A DNA stretch of 30,933 bases from JAIEPT01 sp038217425 (GTDB lineage Bacteria > Planctomycetota > Planctomycetia > Gemmatales > Gemmataceae), in assembly GCA_038217425.1 (NCBI GenBank), contig JBBQPM010000072.1:1-30933 (forward strand), given 5' to 3'. Under the pieces are notes generated by a model. That model made no database searches. It saw nothing but the letters and a program-made list of their open reading frames with translations, and was not told the DNA's origin. Below, piece after piece: positions 23,615-30,819 of this stretch; position 1 is the first letter of the stretch; every line of letters begins with the position of its first letter. A program made the translations under genes and the position numbers.

Positions 23615-23908
23615 ATGGTGGCGGGTTGGATCTTACATGACAACCTCAAACCGTTCCTCACAACGATCGGCTGGGTCGTAGGCCGGTCGTTCAACGACGA
23701 CGATTTGCAATCGATTACAACTGACCTACTCGACGGCGGCGGAGGTAGTTACCAATTCGACTGCAATCCCTCAACGACACTCAGCATTGCCATAAGTCGC
23801 GATACAAATGCGTTAAATATCACCGTAGCAGGGCCAGTAGAGTTCGACTTGCAATTGGAACTGGCATTCGCGATTTTTCAGAACTTTCGGCTACGAAAAC
23901 GAGGCTAG
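23615..23908 (+). CDS. Small protein of unknown function
   Basis: I do not recognise this 97-residue protein. It reads as a soluble alpha/beta fold: WILHDNLKPFLTTIGWVVGRSF, an acidic SFNDDDLQSITTDLLDGGGG turn, then alternating hydrophobic strands (TTLSIAISRDTNALNITVAG) and a final helix LQLELAFAIFQNF. There is no signal peptide. It is not a ParE toxin. The ATG at 23615 has a textbook AAGGAGGT 4 nt upstream, which makes translation credible and rules out the in-frame start at 23594. Base composition is more AT-rich than in flanking genes, suggesting acquisition. Size and shape would also suit an immunity protein, but no partner toxin is present. Confidence 0.65.
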   Translation: MVAGWILHDNLKPFLTTIGWVVGRSFNDDDLQSITTDLLDGGGGSYQFDCNPSTTLSIAISRDTNALNITVAGPVEFDLQLELAFAIFQNFRLRKRG

Positions 23909-24030
23909 ACTAGTTGGACATCGCCACTTTTCAAATTGGGTAAATTTCAGGTGCGAAAAATTAACGACTTACGGCGAATAAGCTTACCGCTCTTAAAAGC
24001 GGCGCTGTCAAACTAGGGGTTATTTCAAAA

Positions 24031-24393
24031 ATGTCAAAACGGCCAAAGTGGTTTGTCGTCGGGGGATTGTGCTTGCTCACAATTACCTGCCTTTGGCCAA
24101 TCATTAGCCCGGCACGACGATCTGATGCAGCGATTCTCGCCGATTTGTTAAAAGCCACTCCGACAGGAAGCCCGGAAGACACTGTAGAGCGATACGCTAA
24201 GTCACACTTCGCCCAGGACAACTTCTTTCAATGGTCAGTCGACAAAGAGGGCAAAACGCTTCACTGTCTCTATGGAAGCTATTTCACCTTTAGAGATTTC
24301 CCTTTCTCGACGCTTGTGCATTTGACCTGGCGCATTGATCGAGACGGCAAACTCGCGGCAATTACTGTTCACCGAACAGTGGACGTCCCTTAA
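24031..24393 (+). CDS. Small membrane-anchored or secreted protein of unknown function
   Basis: A 120-residue protein with a basic start and one hydrophobic segment (about 7-26, WFVVGGLCLLTITCLWPIIS), either an uncleaved anchor or a signal peptide. The exported part contains DAAILADLLKATPTGSPEDTVERYAKSH, then an aromatic-rich beta region (HCLYGSYFTFRDFPFSTLVHLTWRIDRDGKLAAITVHR). I cannot assign a family. It lies in the AT-richer patch and converges on the toroid-protein gene with only 5 nt between the two stops. The preceding AGGGGTT is a rather distant ribosome-binding site, so the start is plausible rather than proven. Confidence 0.6.
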   Translation: MSKRPKWFVVGGLCLLTITCLWPIISPARRSDAAILADLLKATPTGSPEDTVERYAKSHFAQDNFFQWSVDKEGKTLHCLYGSYFTFRDFPFSTLVHLTWRIDRDGKLAAITVHRTVDVP

Positions 24394-24398
24394 TTATC

Positions 24399-25388
24399 TT
24401 ACCGCTGAAAAATCGGCAAGTAATGCAGCGGCGTCGACAGCGCGATCACCACGATACTCGTCTGGTACACCGGGCCGACCTCGTGGCGCGTTAGCTTCTG
24501 ATGGAAGCTGCCGTCGGGGGATTGCTTGGCGTTGAAGTACGTCTTCAGGAAGGCGTACCAGTCGTCCCAATCTTTTCCGCCTACCTGATACATGGCGTGG
24601 GCCGCATAGTAGTGGCCGTAGAAGAAGTGGATCGGCGTTTCCTTGTGGCGTTTGAGGAAAGTGACGGCGTCGGGGAGTTCCTTGGCGGTGTATTCGCCGG
24701 TGAGGAACAAGACGCAGCAGCCGGCGGCGGTGCGGGCGAAGCCGGGCGAGCCGGACGACGGCATGTAGGTGAAGCCGCCTTCACGCTCGCGGTAACACGA
24801 CTTGATGTACTTGAGGGCGTCCTTCATCGTGCGGTCGGGGACGTTGAGGCCGGCGTTCTTGGCGGAGCGCAGGGCCATCACCTGCATGATGGTGACGGAG
24901 ATGTCGGCGCCGGTCGGCTGCGGTTCGTAGCGCCAGCCGCCGGTGGCACTCTGCGAGCCGACGATGAGCTTGACGGCTTTTTCGACGACAGGCTTGATTT
25001 CGTCGCCGCCGGTTTGGCCCCAGAGTTCGGCGAGGGCGAGGGTGGCCATGCCGTGGCAGTACATATTCCCGCCGCGGCCGCCGACGAGGTAGCCGTCCTC
25101 GCGGCGCTGCGACGCCATCAGGAATTTGGCGGCCTTGTGGACTTCGGGGCCGTACAGACCCTGGCCGGGGAGATGGCCCTGCGACATGAAGGCGAGCATG
25201 GCGTAGCCGGTGATGGCGGTGTTTTCGAAGTAGCCGCCGTCGCTGAAGGAGCCGTTGCGATTCTGCTGCCCCGCGAGCCATTTGAGGGCGTCCGCGGTTC
25301 GCTTCTTGGTGTCCGCATCCATCTCGACGTCCGCGAAGAGGGCCGGGGCCGAGGTTAGTAGCGACAGGGCGATTAGTAGATGACGCAT
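24399..25388 (-). CDS. Exported terpenoid-cyclase/prenyltransferase-fold (alpha/alpha toroid) protein
   Basis: A 329-residue protein with a signal peptide (1-19, ending ALFAD) and repeated prenyltransferase/squalene-cyclase-like helical units: LKWLAGQQNRNGSFSDG, KFLMASQRREDGYLVG, LIVGSQSATGGWRYEP, YIKSCYREREGGFTYMP and FNAKQSPDGSFHQ. The glycine-rich turns are spaced like QW repeats. Neither a DxDD cyclase motif nor the zinc triad of protein prenyltransferases is apparent, so it is probably not a classical enzyme. In planctomycetes such exported toroid proteins recur beside coiled-coil proteins related to the Bat/MoxR neighbourhood, as here. It is the third gene of a minus-strand unit; the gap to the second gene holds the CACAGAG-type repeat. 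Confidence 0.9.
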   Translation of the reverse strand: MRHLLIALSLLTSAPALFADVEMDADTKKRTADALKWLAGQQNRNGSFSDGGYFENTAITGYAMLAFMSQGHLPGQGLYGPEVHKAAKFLMASQRREDGYLVGGRGGNMYCHGMATLALAELWGQTGGDEIKPVVEKAVKLIVGSQSATGGWRYEPQPTGADISVTIMQVMALRSAKNAGLNVPDRTMKDALKYIKSCYREREGGFTYMPSSGSPGFARTAAGCCVLFLTGEYTAKELPDAVTFLKRHKETPIHFFYGHYYAAHAMYQVGGKDWDDWYAFLKTYFNAKQSPDGSFHQKLTRHEVGPVYQTSIVVIALSTPLHYLPIFQR

Positions 25389-25413
25389 GACGATCTCGGG
25401 GTCAAAGAGAATG

Positions 25414-25494
25414 AGCCACAGAGGTCACGGAGAACACAGAGAAAGGCAAAAACCATGCATTGTAATTCTCTGTGCTCTCGGTGCCTCTGTGGCT
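25414..25494. repeat. CACAGAG-type inverted repeat, copy 2
   Basis: The left arm (AGCCACAGAGGTCACGGAGAA, from 25414) pairs with the right arm ending at 25494 (about 25464-25494) across an AT-rich loop. It is clearly related to 18023-18124: both end in AGCCACAG/CTGTGGCT and share the same internal units. It begins 6 nt after the coiled-coil gene's stop and ends 25 nt before the next start. Confidence 0.8.
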
Positions 25495-25500
25495 TGATTG

Positions 25501-28500
25501 CTACTTCTTGCTACGGGTCACGTTGTTGTTGTACTGCTGGATCTGGTCCGCGTACTCGGAGGGGAGCTGGCTGGCGCCAAATTGGCGGATGATTTGGCGT
25601 TGGCGTTCGGGGAGGTAGAGTAAACTGCCCTCGCCGCCGGGCGTTTGCAATTTGGACTTGGCGTTCTCGACCTTGCCGTCAGCGACGCGGTCTCCTTCGC
25701 CGAGCTTTTCGTTCTTTTCGTCCGCGTTGCCCTTCTTGGCTTCCTTGGCGGGGCCTGGCTTGCCCATGTCTTTGCCCATGCCTTCCATGCCCATGTCGCC
25801 TTCCATTCCTTCGCCCTCGCCCTCTTTGCCTTCGCCGGGCATGGGGGGCATGTTCTTGGCGAGATCGCCCTTGCCCTTTTCGCCCGCTTCCTGCGCTTTC
25901 TGCAGGGTTTCGAGGGCTTTACCGAGTTGTTCGGAAGCCTCTTTCTGGGCCTGGCCGGCCTGTTTCGCATCGGATTTCTGCAGTTTTTCCATGGCCTTGC
26001 TCAATTCCTTGGCGGCCTCCTGCAGATCTTTTTGCACGCCTTCGGGAGCGGCGCCCTGGGCCTGGGCGAGGGCGGACTGAGCTTTCTGAGTGGCTTCCTG
26101 CGATTTGGCGAGGGCCTCGGTTTGCTGCATCAGGTCTTTCTGCATCTGCGCGAGTTCGCTGGGATTCTTGGCCTGGGGATTGGAACCCGGGTTCTTGCAG
26201 ACAGGGCAATTGTCGCCGGTAGGAGGCGTCGTCTTGGCCTTGGCGACAGGTTCGCCGGCCTGCGGTTCGCTGGCTTTGGCTTCGCCGGGTTGTGGCGGGG
26301 CTTCCTTGGACTGGGCGGCCTTGGCGTCGGCGAGTTCGGGCTGTCCTTCCTTGGCGTCGGCCTTGGGGGCTTCGCCCTTCTTGGCCTGCGTCATGGGCCC
26401 CTCCCCCTTGTCTTTGGCCGGAGCGGGCTTTGGGTCGCCGGCCTTGGCTTCCGGCTCGGGCATCTTCGGGTCGCCCGATTTGGCCTGCGCGGGGGCGGGT
26501 TTGTTCTCCTTCGCTTGCGCGGGGTTGTCCCCCTTCTTCGGCTGCGCGGGCTTGGCTTCGCCCTTCTTGGCCTCCGCCTTGGGTTCGGGCTTGGCGCTTG
26601 CGTTTTCCTTCGCCTGCGCGGCCGGCTCCTTCGGGCCCTGTTTGGGCTCGGCCTGCATCGGCGTCTGATTCTTCGGCTCGGGGAAATCCTTGGCCGCGGG
26701 ATCCTGGGCCGCCTTCTCCAACTTGGACAGGGCGTCCTTCTGTTTCTCCAGGGCTTTCTTTAAGTCGTTATCTTTAAGAGCTTCCGCAGCCTTGTTCGCG
26801 TCTTGATCGCCGTCGAGTTTGGCCTTCTCGGCTTGCTTGGCGATGTTCTCTTGCAGTTTGGCGAGGTCGGCGTTTTGGTCCTCCTTGCTCGCCTTGTCGG
26901 CTTCCGCCTGGGCGTCGTCAGTGAGCTTTTTAGCCTGGGCGACTTGCTCGATGGCGTCGGCGGGGTCGGCCTTTTTCGGATCGAGGGCGACCTCGTCGGC
27001 GAGTTCCTTGCCCTTGAGTTCGTTGATCTTCTCCTGCACGTTCTTGGCGGCGTCTTGCAATTTCTTCGCCGCCTCTTTGGCTTCCTTCGCCCCCTCCTTG
27101 GGCTGATTCTTGGCCAGATCCTTCTTGGCCGCGTCCATGTTCTTGGCGCTCTCGGCGACCTTCTTGCTCGCCTCCGGCGCGGTCTTATCGAGTTGCTTGG
27201 CCAAGTCTTCAGTGGGCGGCGTCAATTTCGCTTGATCCTTGGCGAGTTCCTGATTCTGGGCGGCGGGGTCGTTCTTCGCCTCCGCGTTCTTCTGCGCGTC
27301 CTGCGCGACGTTCTTTTCCTGCTCGGTGAGGTCTGCCAATTTCTTGGCCGCGTCTTCGAGCTTGGCGAGATCGTCGCGGCGTTTTTCGACCTCGGCGATC
27401 TTGTCCTGGATTTCCTTCTTGACGTCGCTCAGATTTTTGAGGGCTTGATCTTGCTTGGGGACCGCGTCGCCGGCCTTTTGCTTGTCGAGATCCTGGCCCG
27501 CCTTTTTCATTTCCTGGGCCGCCTTCTGTAGGGCGGGAGCGATCTTATCCTTGATCGGCGACGGCGTCTCCTTGAGGTTCGCCGTCTCCTTGGCGAGATC
27601 CTTTTGCTGCTGGGCCGTGTCGGGCAACTTCGCCTCTTCCTTCTTCTGCGCGATCTTCTCCGCTTGCTCCTTGGCGTCCTTCTGCCCTTCGATCAACTTG
27701 TCGAGTTGCTTCTCGACATTCTTGAGGGCGGCGAGCGGATCGCTCAGCGCGTCTTTCTTCTCCTGGATTAACTTTTCGACGTCTTTCTTGGCCTGCGCGA
27801 GGGACTCGGCCGCGTTCTTTTGCGGCTCAGTCGCCTTCGGCTCGTCGTTCTTGACCAGCGCGTCCTTGCTAGACTTCATCGCCTTCTCGGCCTTCTCGAG
27901 ATTCTTGACGGCATCGGGAGCCAGCGAACGCAGCGCGTCCGCAACGTCCTTGGCGTCGAATTCCAGTTTGGCCTGCTTCTTGGCGAGATCGAGATTCTGC
28001 TCCGCTTTCTTGGCATTCTCCGCCGGAGTCCGGCGCGACGGTTCGTCCTTGGCCGCGGGCGTTTCCTTGGCGATTTTCTCCTGCGCCTGGAGGGTTTCGT
28101 CGATCTTTTTGCGTGCCTGCTCCAGCACCTTCATCTCGTCGATCGGCTGACGCAGCACGGCCGCCAACTCCATGAGATGCTGCGCCGCCTTACGCTGCAG
28201 CCCGGCGGCTTCACTCCACTCGGTTTTCGCACGATCCGAAAGGCTCGAGTCCTGAAGCTTCTGAAACGCCTGCATCAATTTGCTCACCAACTGCTGCCGA
28301 CTCGCAAGATTTTCCATCGCAGCGACGCGGAGTTGTCCCTCCTTGTCGAGGTTCTCTTTGAGCTTGCGGATCCGCTGCAAGAGCCGAAGCGTCTCGGCCG
28401 TGGCGTCCTTCTGCTGAAAGCCGATCTTCTGCGTTTCCAGCCGAAGATTGTTGACGCGATTGAGGGCAGGCTGCCGCATTGCGAACGGCTGCGAATAGTC

Positions 28501-29031
28501 GTGGGCCACGTTCACGTCGTGCAGGAAGAACGCGGTGTTCGACGACTGGTCGCGCTGCTTCTTGGAGAGCGTCTCCAGTTGGACGACGGCGGCGTCGATG
28601 TCCTTGAGAGCTTCGAACTGGTCGTAGAGCTTTTTGAGGGTCTCGACGATGCGGGCGTGTTTCTTGAAGGCGCCGGCCTGTTCGAGCTGGGATTGGGCGC
28701 CGAGATCGCCGGCGAGCGCCTTGTCCAGGTGAGCGACGGCGTTCGCCATCTCGCGCTCGCTGAGCTGCGCGAGCTCCTTACGGAAGGCTTCGATGTCCTG
28801 AACTTCCTTGCTGCCGGGCTTGTAGAAGCGGTAAATTTCGAGCTGCGCGTCGAGGCGCTGGAGGATCTTTTTGGTTTCCTCGTTGGAGGCGAGCTGCTTC
28901 TTACGGTTTTCGAGGAGGTCGGCCTCGAGAGCCTGCTTTTCCTGATCCGTGCGAGACGGGTTGTTTTCTTGGGCGAAGAGCGGAGTAATGGCGAGGCAGA
29001 GACCTAGCAGGGCCGGCATACGAAACGTCAT
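25501..29031 (-). CDS. Giant exported Lys/Ala/Glu coiled-coil protein with one CxxC
   Basis: An 1176-residue protein with a signal peptide (1-20, ending TPLFA). Residues of about 25-330 form ordinary amphipathic coiled coil. Residues 330-780 are extremely rich in Lys, Ala, Glu, Asp and Gln, with LEA-like runs such as AKKLQDAAKNVQEK. Residues 785-940 form a Pro/Ala/Lys linker with repeated AKxGE and PxPAQAK pieces. A single CPVC (942-945) follows, then more coiled coil (960-1050), a Gly/Met/Glu stretch (1061-1090) and a conserved-looking tail LLYLPERQRQIIRQFGASQLPSEYADQIQQY. After signal cleavage the CPVC holds the only two cysteines. Related proteins occur in planctomycete Bat/MoxR-like clusters. 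The start has GAGGA 4 nt upstream. It is probably a periplasmic spacer or scaffold; function is unproven. Its mirror frames on the opposite strand are artefacts of the repetitive codons. Confidence 0.85.
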   Translation of the reverse strand: MTFRMPALLGLCLAITPLFAQENNPSRTDQEKQALEADLLENRKKQLASNEETKKILQRLDAQLEIYRFYKPGSKEVQDIEAFRKELAQLSEREMANAVAHLDKALAGDLGAQSQLEQAGAFKKHARIVETLKKLYDQFEALKDIDAAVVQLETLSKKQRDQSSNTAFFLHDVNVAHDYSQPFAMRQPALNRVNNLRLETQKIGFQQKDATAETLRLLQRIRKLKENLDKEGQLRVAAMENLASRQQLVSKLMQAFQKLQDSSLSDRAKTEWSEAAGLQRKAAQHLMELAAVLRQPIDEMKVLEQARKKIDETLQAQEKIAKETPAAKDEPSRRTPAENAKKAEQNLDLAKKQAKLEFDAKDVADALRSLAPDAVKNLEKAEKAMKSSKDALVKNDEPKATEPQKNAAESLAQAKKDVEKLIQEKKDALSDPLAALKNVEKQLDKLIEGQKDAKEQAEKIAQKKEEAKLPDTAQQQKDLAKETANLKETPSPIKDKIAPALQKAAQEMKKAGQDLDKQKAGDAVPKQDQALKNLSDVKKEIQDKIAEVEKRRDDLAKLEDAAKKLADLTEQEKNVAQDAQKNAEAKNDPAAQNQELAKDQAKLTPPTEDLAKQLDKTAPEASKKVAESAKNMDAAKKDLAKNQPKEGAKEAKEAAKKLQDAAKNVQEKINELKGKELADEVALDPKKADPADAIEQVAQAKKLTDDAQAEADKASKEDQNADLAKLQENIAKQAEKAKLDGDQDANKAAEALKDNDLKKALEKQKDALSKLEKAAQDPAAKDFPEPKNQTPMQAEPKQGPKEPAAQAKENASAKPEPKAEAKKGEAKPAQPKKGDNPAQAKENKPAPAQAKSGDPKMPEPEAKAGDPKPAPAKDKGEGPMTQAKKGEAPKADAKEGQPELADAKAAQSKEAPPQPGEAKASEPQAGEPVAKAKTTPPTGDNCPVCKNPGSNPQAKNPSELAQMQKDLMQQTEALAKSQEATQKAQSALAQAQGAAPEGVQKDLQEAAKELSKAMEKLQKSDAKQAGQAQKEASEQLGKALETLQKAQEAGEKGKGDLAKNMPPMPGEGKEGEGEGMEGDMGMEGMGKDMGKPGPAKEAKKGNADEKNEKLGEGDRVADGKVENAKSKLQTPGGEGSLLYLPERQRQIIRQFGASQLPSEYADQIQQYNNNVTRSKK

Positions 29032-29142
29032 AAAGTCCTCGGCAGGAAGGAGAGAGAACTTCGGCGAAAAGAGTCCATTTCAATCGTAAACGATCCATGG
29101 CGCGTTGAACAGGCAAAAGCGGAGAATCTCGGGGAATTAACT

Positions 29143-30339
29143 TCAGTTTTTCAGCAGCCGTGCCGCAGGCCACAGCGTCATGCCGTGGACGTCGCCGCGC
29201 TCGCCCACGCCGACCGCGATCGTCAGCGTCTGGATGCCGCGCACGTCCAACCGCACCTCGTGGGGCGCCTTGCCGTGACGTAGATCGTCGATCTCAAACC
29301 GCACTTTGCCGTCGAGCAGAATGCGCACGTTCGACCGTCCTTGCCCCGCTTCCTGAGCGACGAGCGACTGGAAGCTTGCGAATTTGCCGTCCAGGCGATA
29401 TTCGATCTCGACCGGAGCGTGCAGCGCGATTGCCTTATCCCAGGAATCCCCGGCGACGCGGATCGGCAACCCCCGGCCGTCCTCATCCGCGAACCAGGGC
29501 CAGGCGATGCCCAGGAACGGCGTCGCTTCGTATCGGCTCGGCGTCAGGTCCGAGAGAAAGACGACCTGTTCACGCGCCAGCCGGGCAAACGCCAGCGACG
29601 TCAACGGCACGCTCACGGCCTGGCCGAACAGCGTCTTGCCGACGAGATTGTCCGTCGCGCGTTCGTACTGCGCCGACGTGAGGACGAGTCGATCGCCGCC
29701 GCTCAGCACCAGCTGGGCCGCGAGGTTGGGGCGTTTCGGCCTGGCCTGGATGACGGTTTGAAACGCGACTAGGGCCACGCGTTCGAGCGGCGTCGTCGTC
29801 TTTTGCCCCGCGACGACGAGTTGACAACCGTTCTTCGCATCAATGCCCAGGAGCGTGCCTTCGAGTTGGTCGCCGTTGACGAGTAAGAGCCGATCGCGTT
29901 TGCGTTTGCCGCGTGCAAGTTCATGGAGGAAACGCCGGGGATCGTCGATCTGCTCCGGTACTTTGCGACACCACAGCGTCACCGCCGCTTGCGGCATTCG
30001 CAGCGCCGCGCCGCCCGGGGGTCGCACGTCCTCGGCGTCGAATTGCAGCGTTTCATCGGCGAGCAAGAACAAGCCGTGCGGCCGAGCACGCACGCACTCG
30101 CCCGTCGCCAGGTGCACGAAATTCTCAAGCGGAAGAGCGGGGATCGGTTGCTCGGCTCGACGTAGCGTCTGCCAGAGTTCGACCGTCAGGAGCGGCGCCG
30201 ACTCCTTTTCCATCCGCAGGGCGCCTTCGGCCGTCCAATTGATCAGCGGCGCAGCCGGCAGCGTTTCCTTCGTCGTCTCGACGACAAAGGACGCGGGATT
30301 CTGGGCACAGCTCAGGGCCAGGAGGAGCGAAGTCAGCAT
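29143..30339 (-). CDS. Exported NPCBM/NEW2-domain protein
   Basis: A 398-residue protein with a short signal peptide (about 1-13, LLLALSCAQ). The N-terminal two thirds (about 20-255) form two related beta-rich segments (ELWQTLRRAEQPIPALPLENFVHLATGE; RDRLLLVNGDQLEGTLLGIDAKN; AQLVLSGGDRLVLTSAQY), of a type seen in planctomycete NPCBM proteins. The last 135 residues (about 263-398) are the NPCBM fold: PFLGIAWPWFADEDGRGLPIRVAGDSWDKAIALHAPVEIEYRLDGKF, then a VGVGERGD turn. This module binds carbohydrate in some glycosidases. It is the first gene of the unit with the coiled-coil gene (111 nt) and the toroid gene. No ribosome-binding site precedes the ATG; a TGCTATAAT box lies so close that the mRNA may be leaderless. 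Confidence 0.88.
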   Translation of the reverse strand: MLTSLLLALSCAQNPASFVVETTKETLPAAPLINWTAEGALRMEKESAPLLTVELWQTLRRAEQPIPALPLENFVHLATGECVRARPHGLFLLADETLQFDAEDVRPPGGAALRMPQAAVTLWCRKVPEQIDDPRRFLHELARGKRKRDRLLLVNGDQLEGTLLGIDAKNGCQLVVAGQKTTTPLERVALVAFQTVIQARPKRPNLAAQLVLSGGDRLVLTSAQYERATDNLVGKTLFGQAVSVPLTSLAFARLAREQVVFLSDLTPSRYEATPFLGIAWPWFADEDGRGLPIRVAGDSWDKAIALHAPVEIEYRLDGKFASFQSLVAQEAGQGRSNVRILLDGKVRFEIDDLRHGKAPHEVRLDVRGIQTLTIAVGVGERGDVHGMTLWPAARLLKN

Positions 30340-30346
30340 GGTCGTG

Positions 30347-30355
30347 ATTATAGCA
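30347..30355 (-). promoter_or_regulatory. Extended -10 (TGCTATAAT) of the NPCBM gene unit
   Basis: The minus strand reads TGCTATAAT, a perfect extended -10. Its last T is 8 nt from the A of the ATG, so transcription should begin at or within one or two bases of the start codon. No good -35 is seen, as is allowed for extended -10 promoters. It would drive the NPCBM, coiled-coil and toroid genes. Confidence 0.65.
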
Positions 30356-30419
30356 GACCCGACAACCGTTAGATCTGTTGCAAGCGGAACTCGGCTCGTG
30401 TTTTTTCCCGCAATCGCGT

Positions 30420-30608
30420 TGCGGCAAATTTTGCCGGGTGGGTAAAGTGGGGTAAGTTTAAGGCGTTGAGGGCATGTCCCCCAACGATCGAGGTAGTGGA
30501 TTGGCGGAACTCGCGTTGGGAACCGCTACGCGCTGGGATCTCTACCTCGATTTTTCTCAATACTTATCGCTCCGGACAGGTCATGACGACCTTCCGGGGC
30601 GTTTTTTT
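30420..30608 (+). ncRNA. Candidate small RNA made of consecutive hairpins
   Basis: Reading the plus strand: hairpin CGGCAA/TTGCCG (30422-30436); CGTTG-GGG/CCC-CAACG (30464-30486); a long hairpin closed by TCGAGGTAG/CTACCTCGA (30488-30550) with an inner TGGCGG/CCGCTA stem, followed by TTTTT; then a two-part terminator stem and seven T (30568-30608). There is no coding frame with a ribosome-binding site, and no gene upstream on this strand needs a terminator. I recognise no known RNA family (not tmRNA, SRP RNA or a common riboswitch). It could be a small RNA, or a leader that terminates before the FHA gene. Confidence 0.4.
30568..30608 (+). terminator. Strong Rho-independent terminator without an upstream gene
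   Basis: CGCTCCGGA (30568-30576) pairs with TCCGGGGCG (30593-30601, one G-U pair). AGGTC/GACCT (30578-30592) extends the stem above a single bulged C, with a 5-nt loop, and seven T follow (30602-30608). It is oriented for plus-strand transcripts. Confidence 0.8.
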
Positions 30609-30759
30609 GTGCAATTCTCGTGATCCGCCTTTCTTTTCGGTTGCAATCTGTCGATGCGACCATTAGATTCCACTCGATCCACGCCGAACCGACGACTTTC
30701 GAAAACGCCCGCGAGCTTTCAGGCATGCAGGGACGCGCGCTTTCGGCCGGGGTTCGCGT

Positions 30760-30765
30760 TATAAT
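30760..30765 (+). promoter_or_regulatory. Putative -10 element (GTTATAAT) of the FHA gene
   Basis: TATAAT at 30760-30765, within GTTATAAT, is a perfect -10 hexamer. Transcription would start near 30772, giving a leader of just under 50 nt. The -35 position (GCGCTT) is poor. It places an independent promoter downstream of the terminator at 30568-30608. Confidence 0.55.
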
Positions 30766-30819
30766 AAGAGTTGAGCCCATGTCTTCGTTTTAAATACGGC
30801 CGCTTCGGTCGAGGGTGTT

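Larger units (their letters stand above)
30340..30819. other. Divergent intergenic region with RNA-like structures
   Basis: This 480-nt stretch has no credible gene. It contains the promoter of the minus-strand unit, a run of hairpins ending in a plus-strand terminator (30420-30608), and a -10 box for the FHA gene at 30760. Confidence 0.6.

Noticed and set aside
23522..23908. ParE-type toxin partner for the ParD-like antitoxin
   Set aside because: The next gene has no ParE features (no relaxase-like R-x-x-x-Y or C-terminal V-x-R-V strand pattern) and is separated by about 90 nt.
24399..25388. Active squalene-hopene cyclase or protein prenyltransferase
   Set aside because: The repeats fit the fold, but no DxDD motif or zinc triad is visible and the protein is short and exported.
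25645..29007. Plus-strand Leu/Phe/Gly-rich frames looking like multi-pass membrane proteins
   Set aside because: They are the antisense of Lys (AAG) and Glu codons in the coiled-coil gene, which read as Leu and Phe; no start signals.
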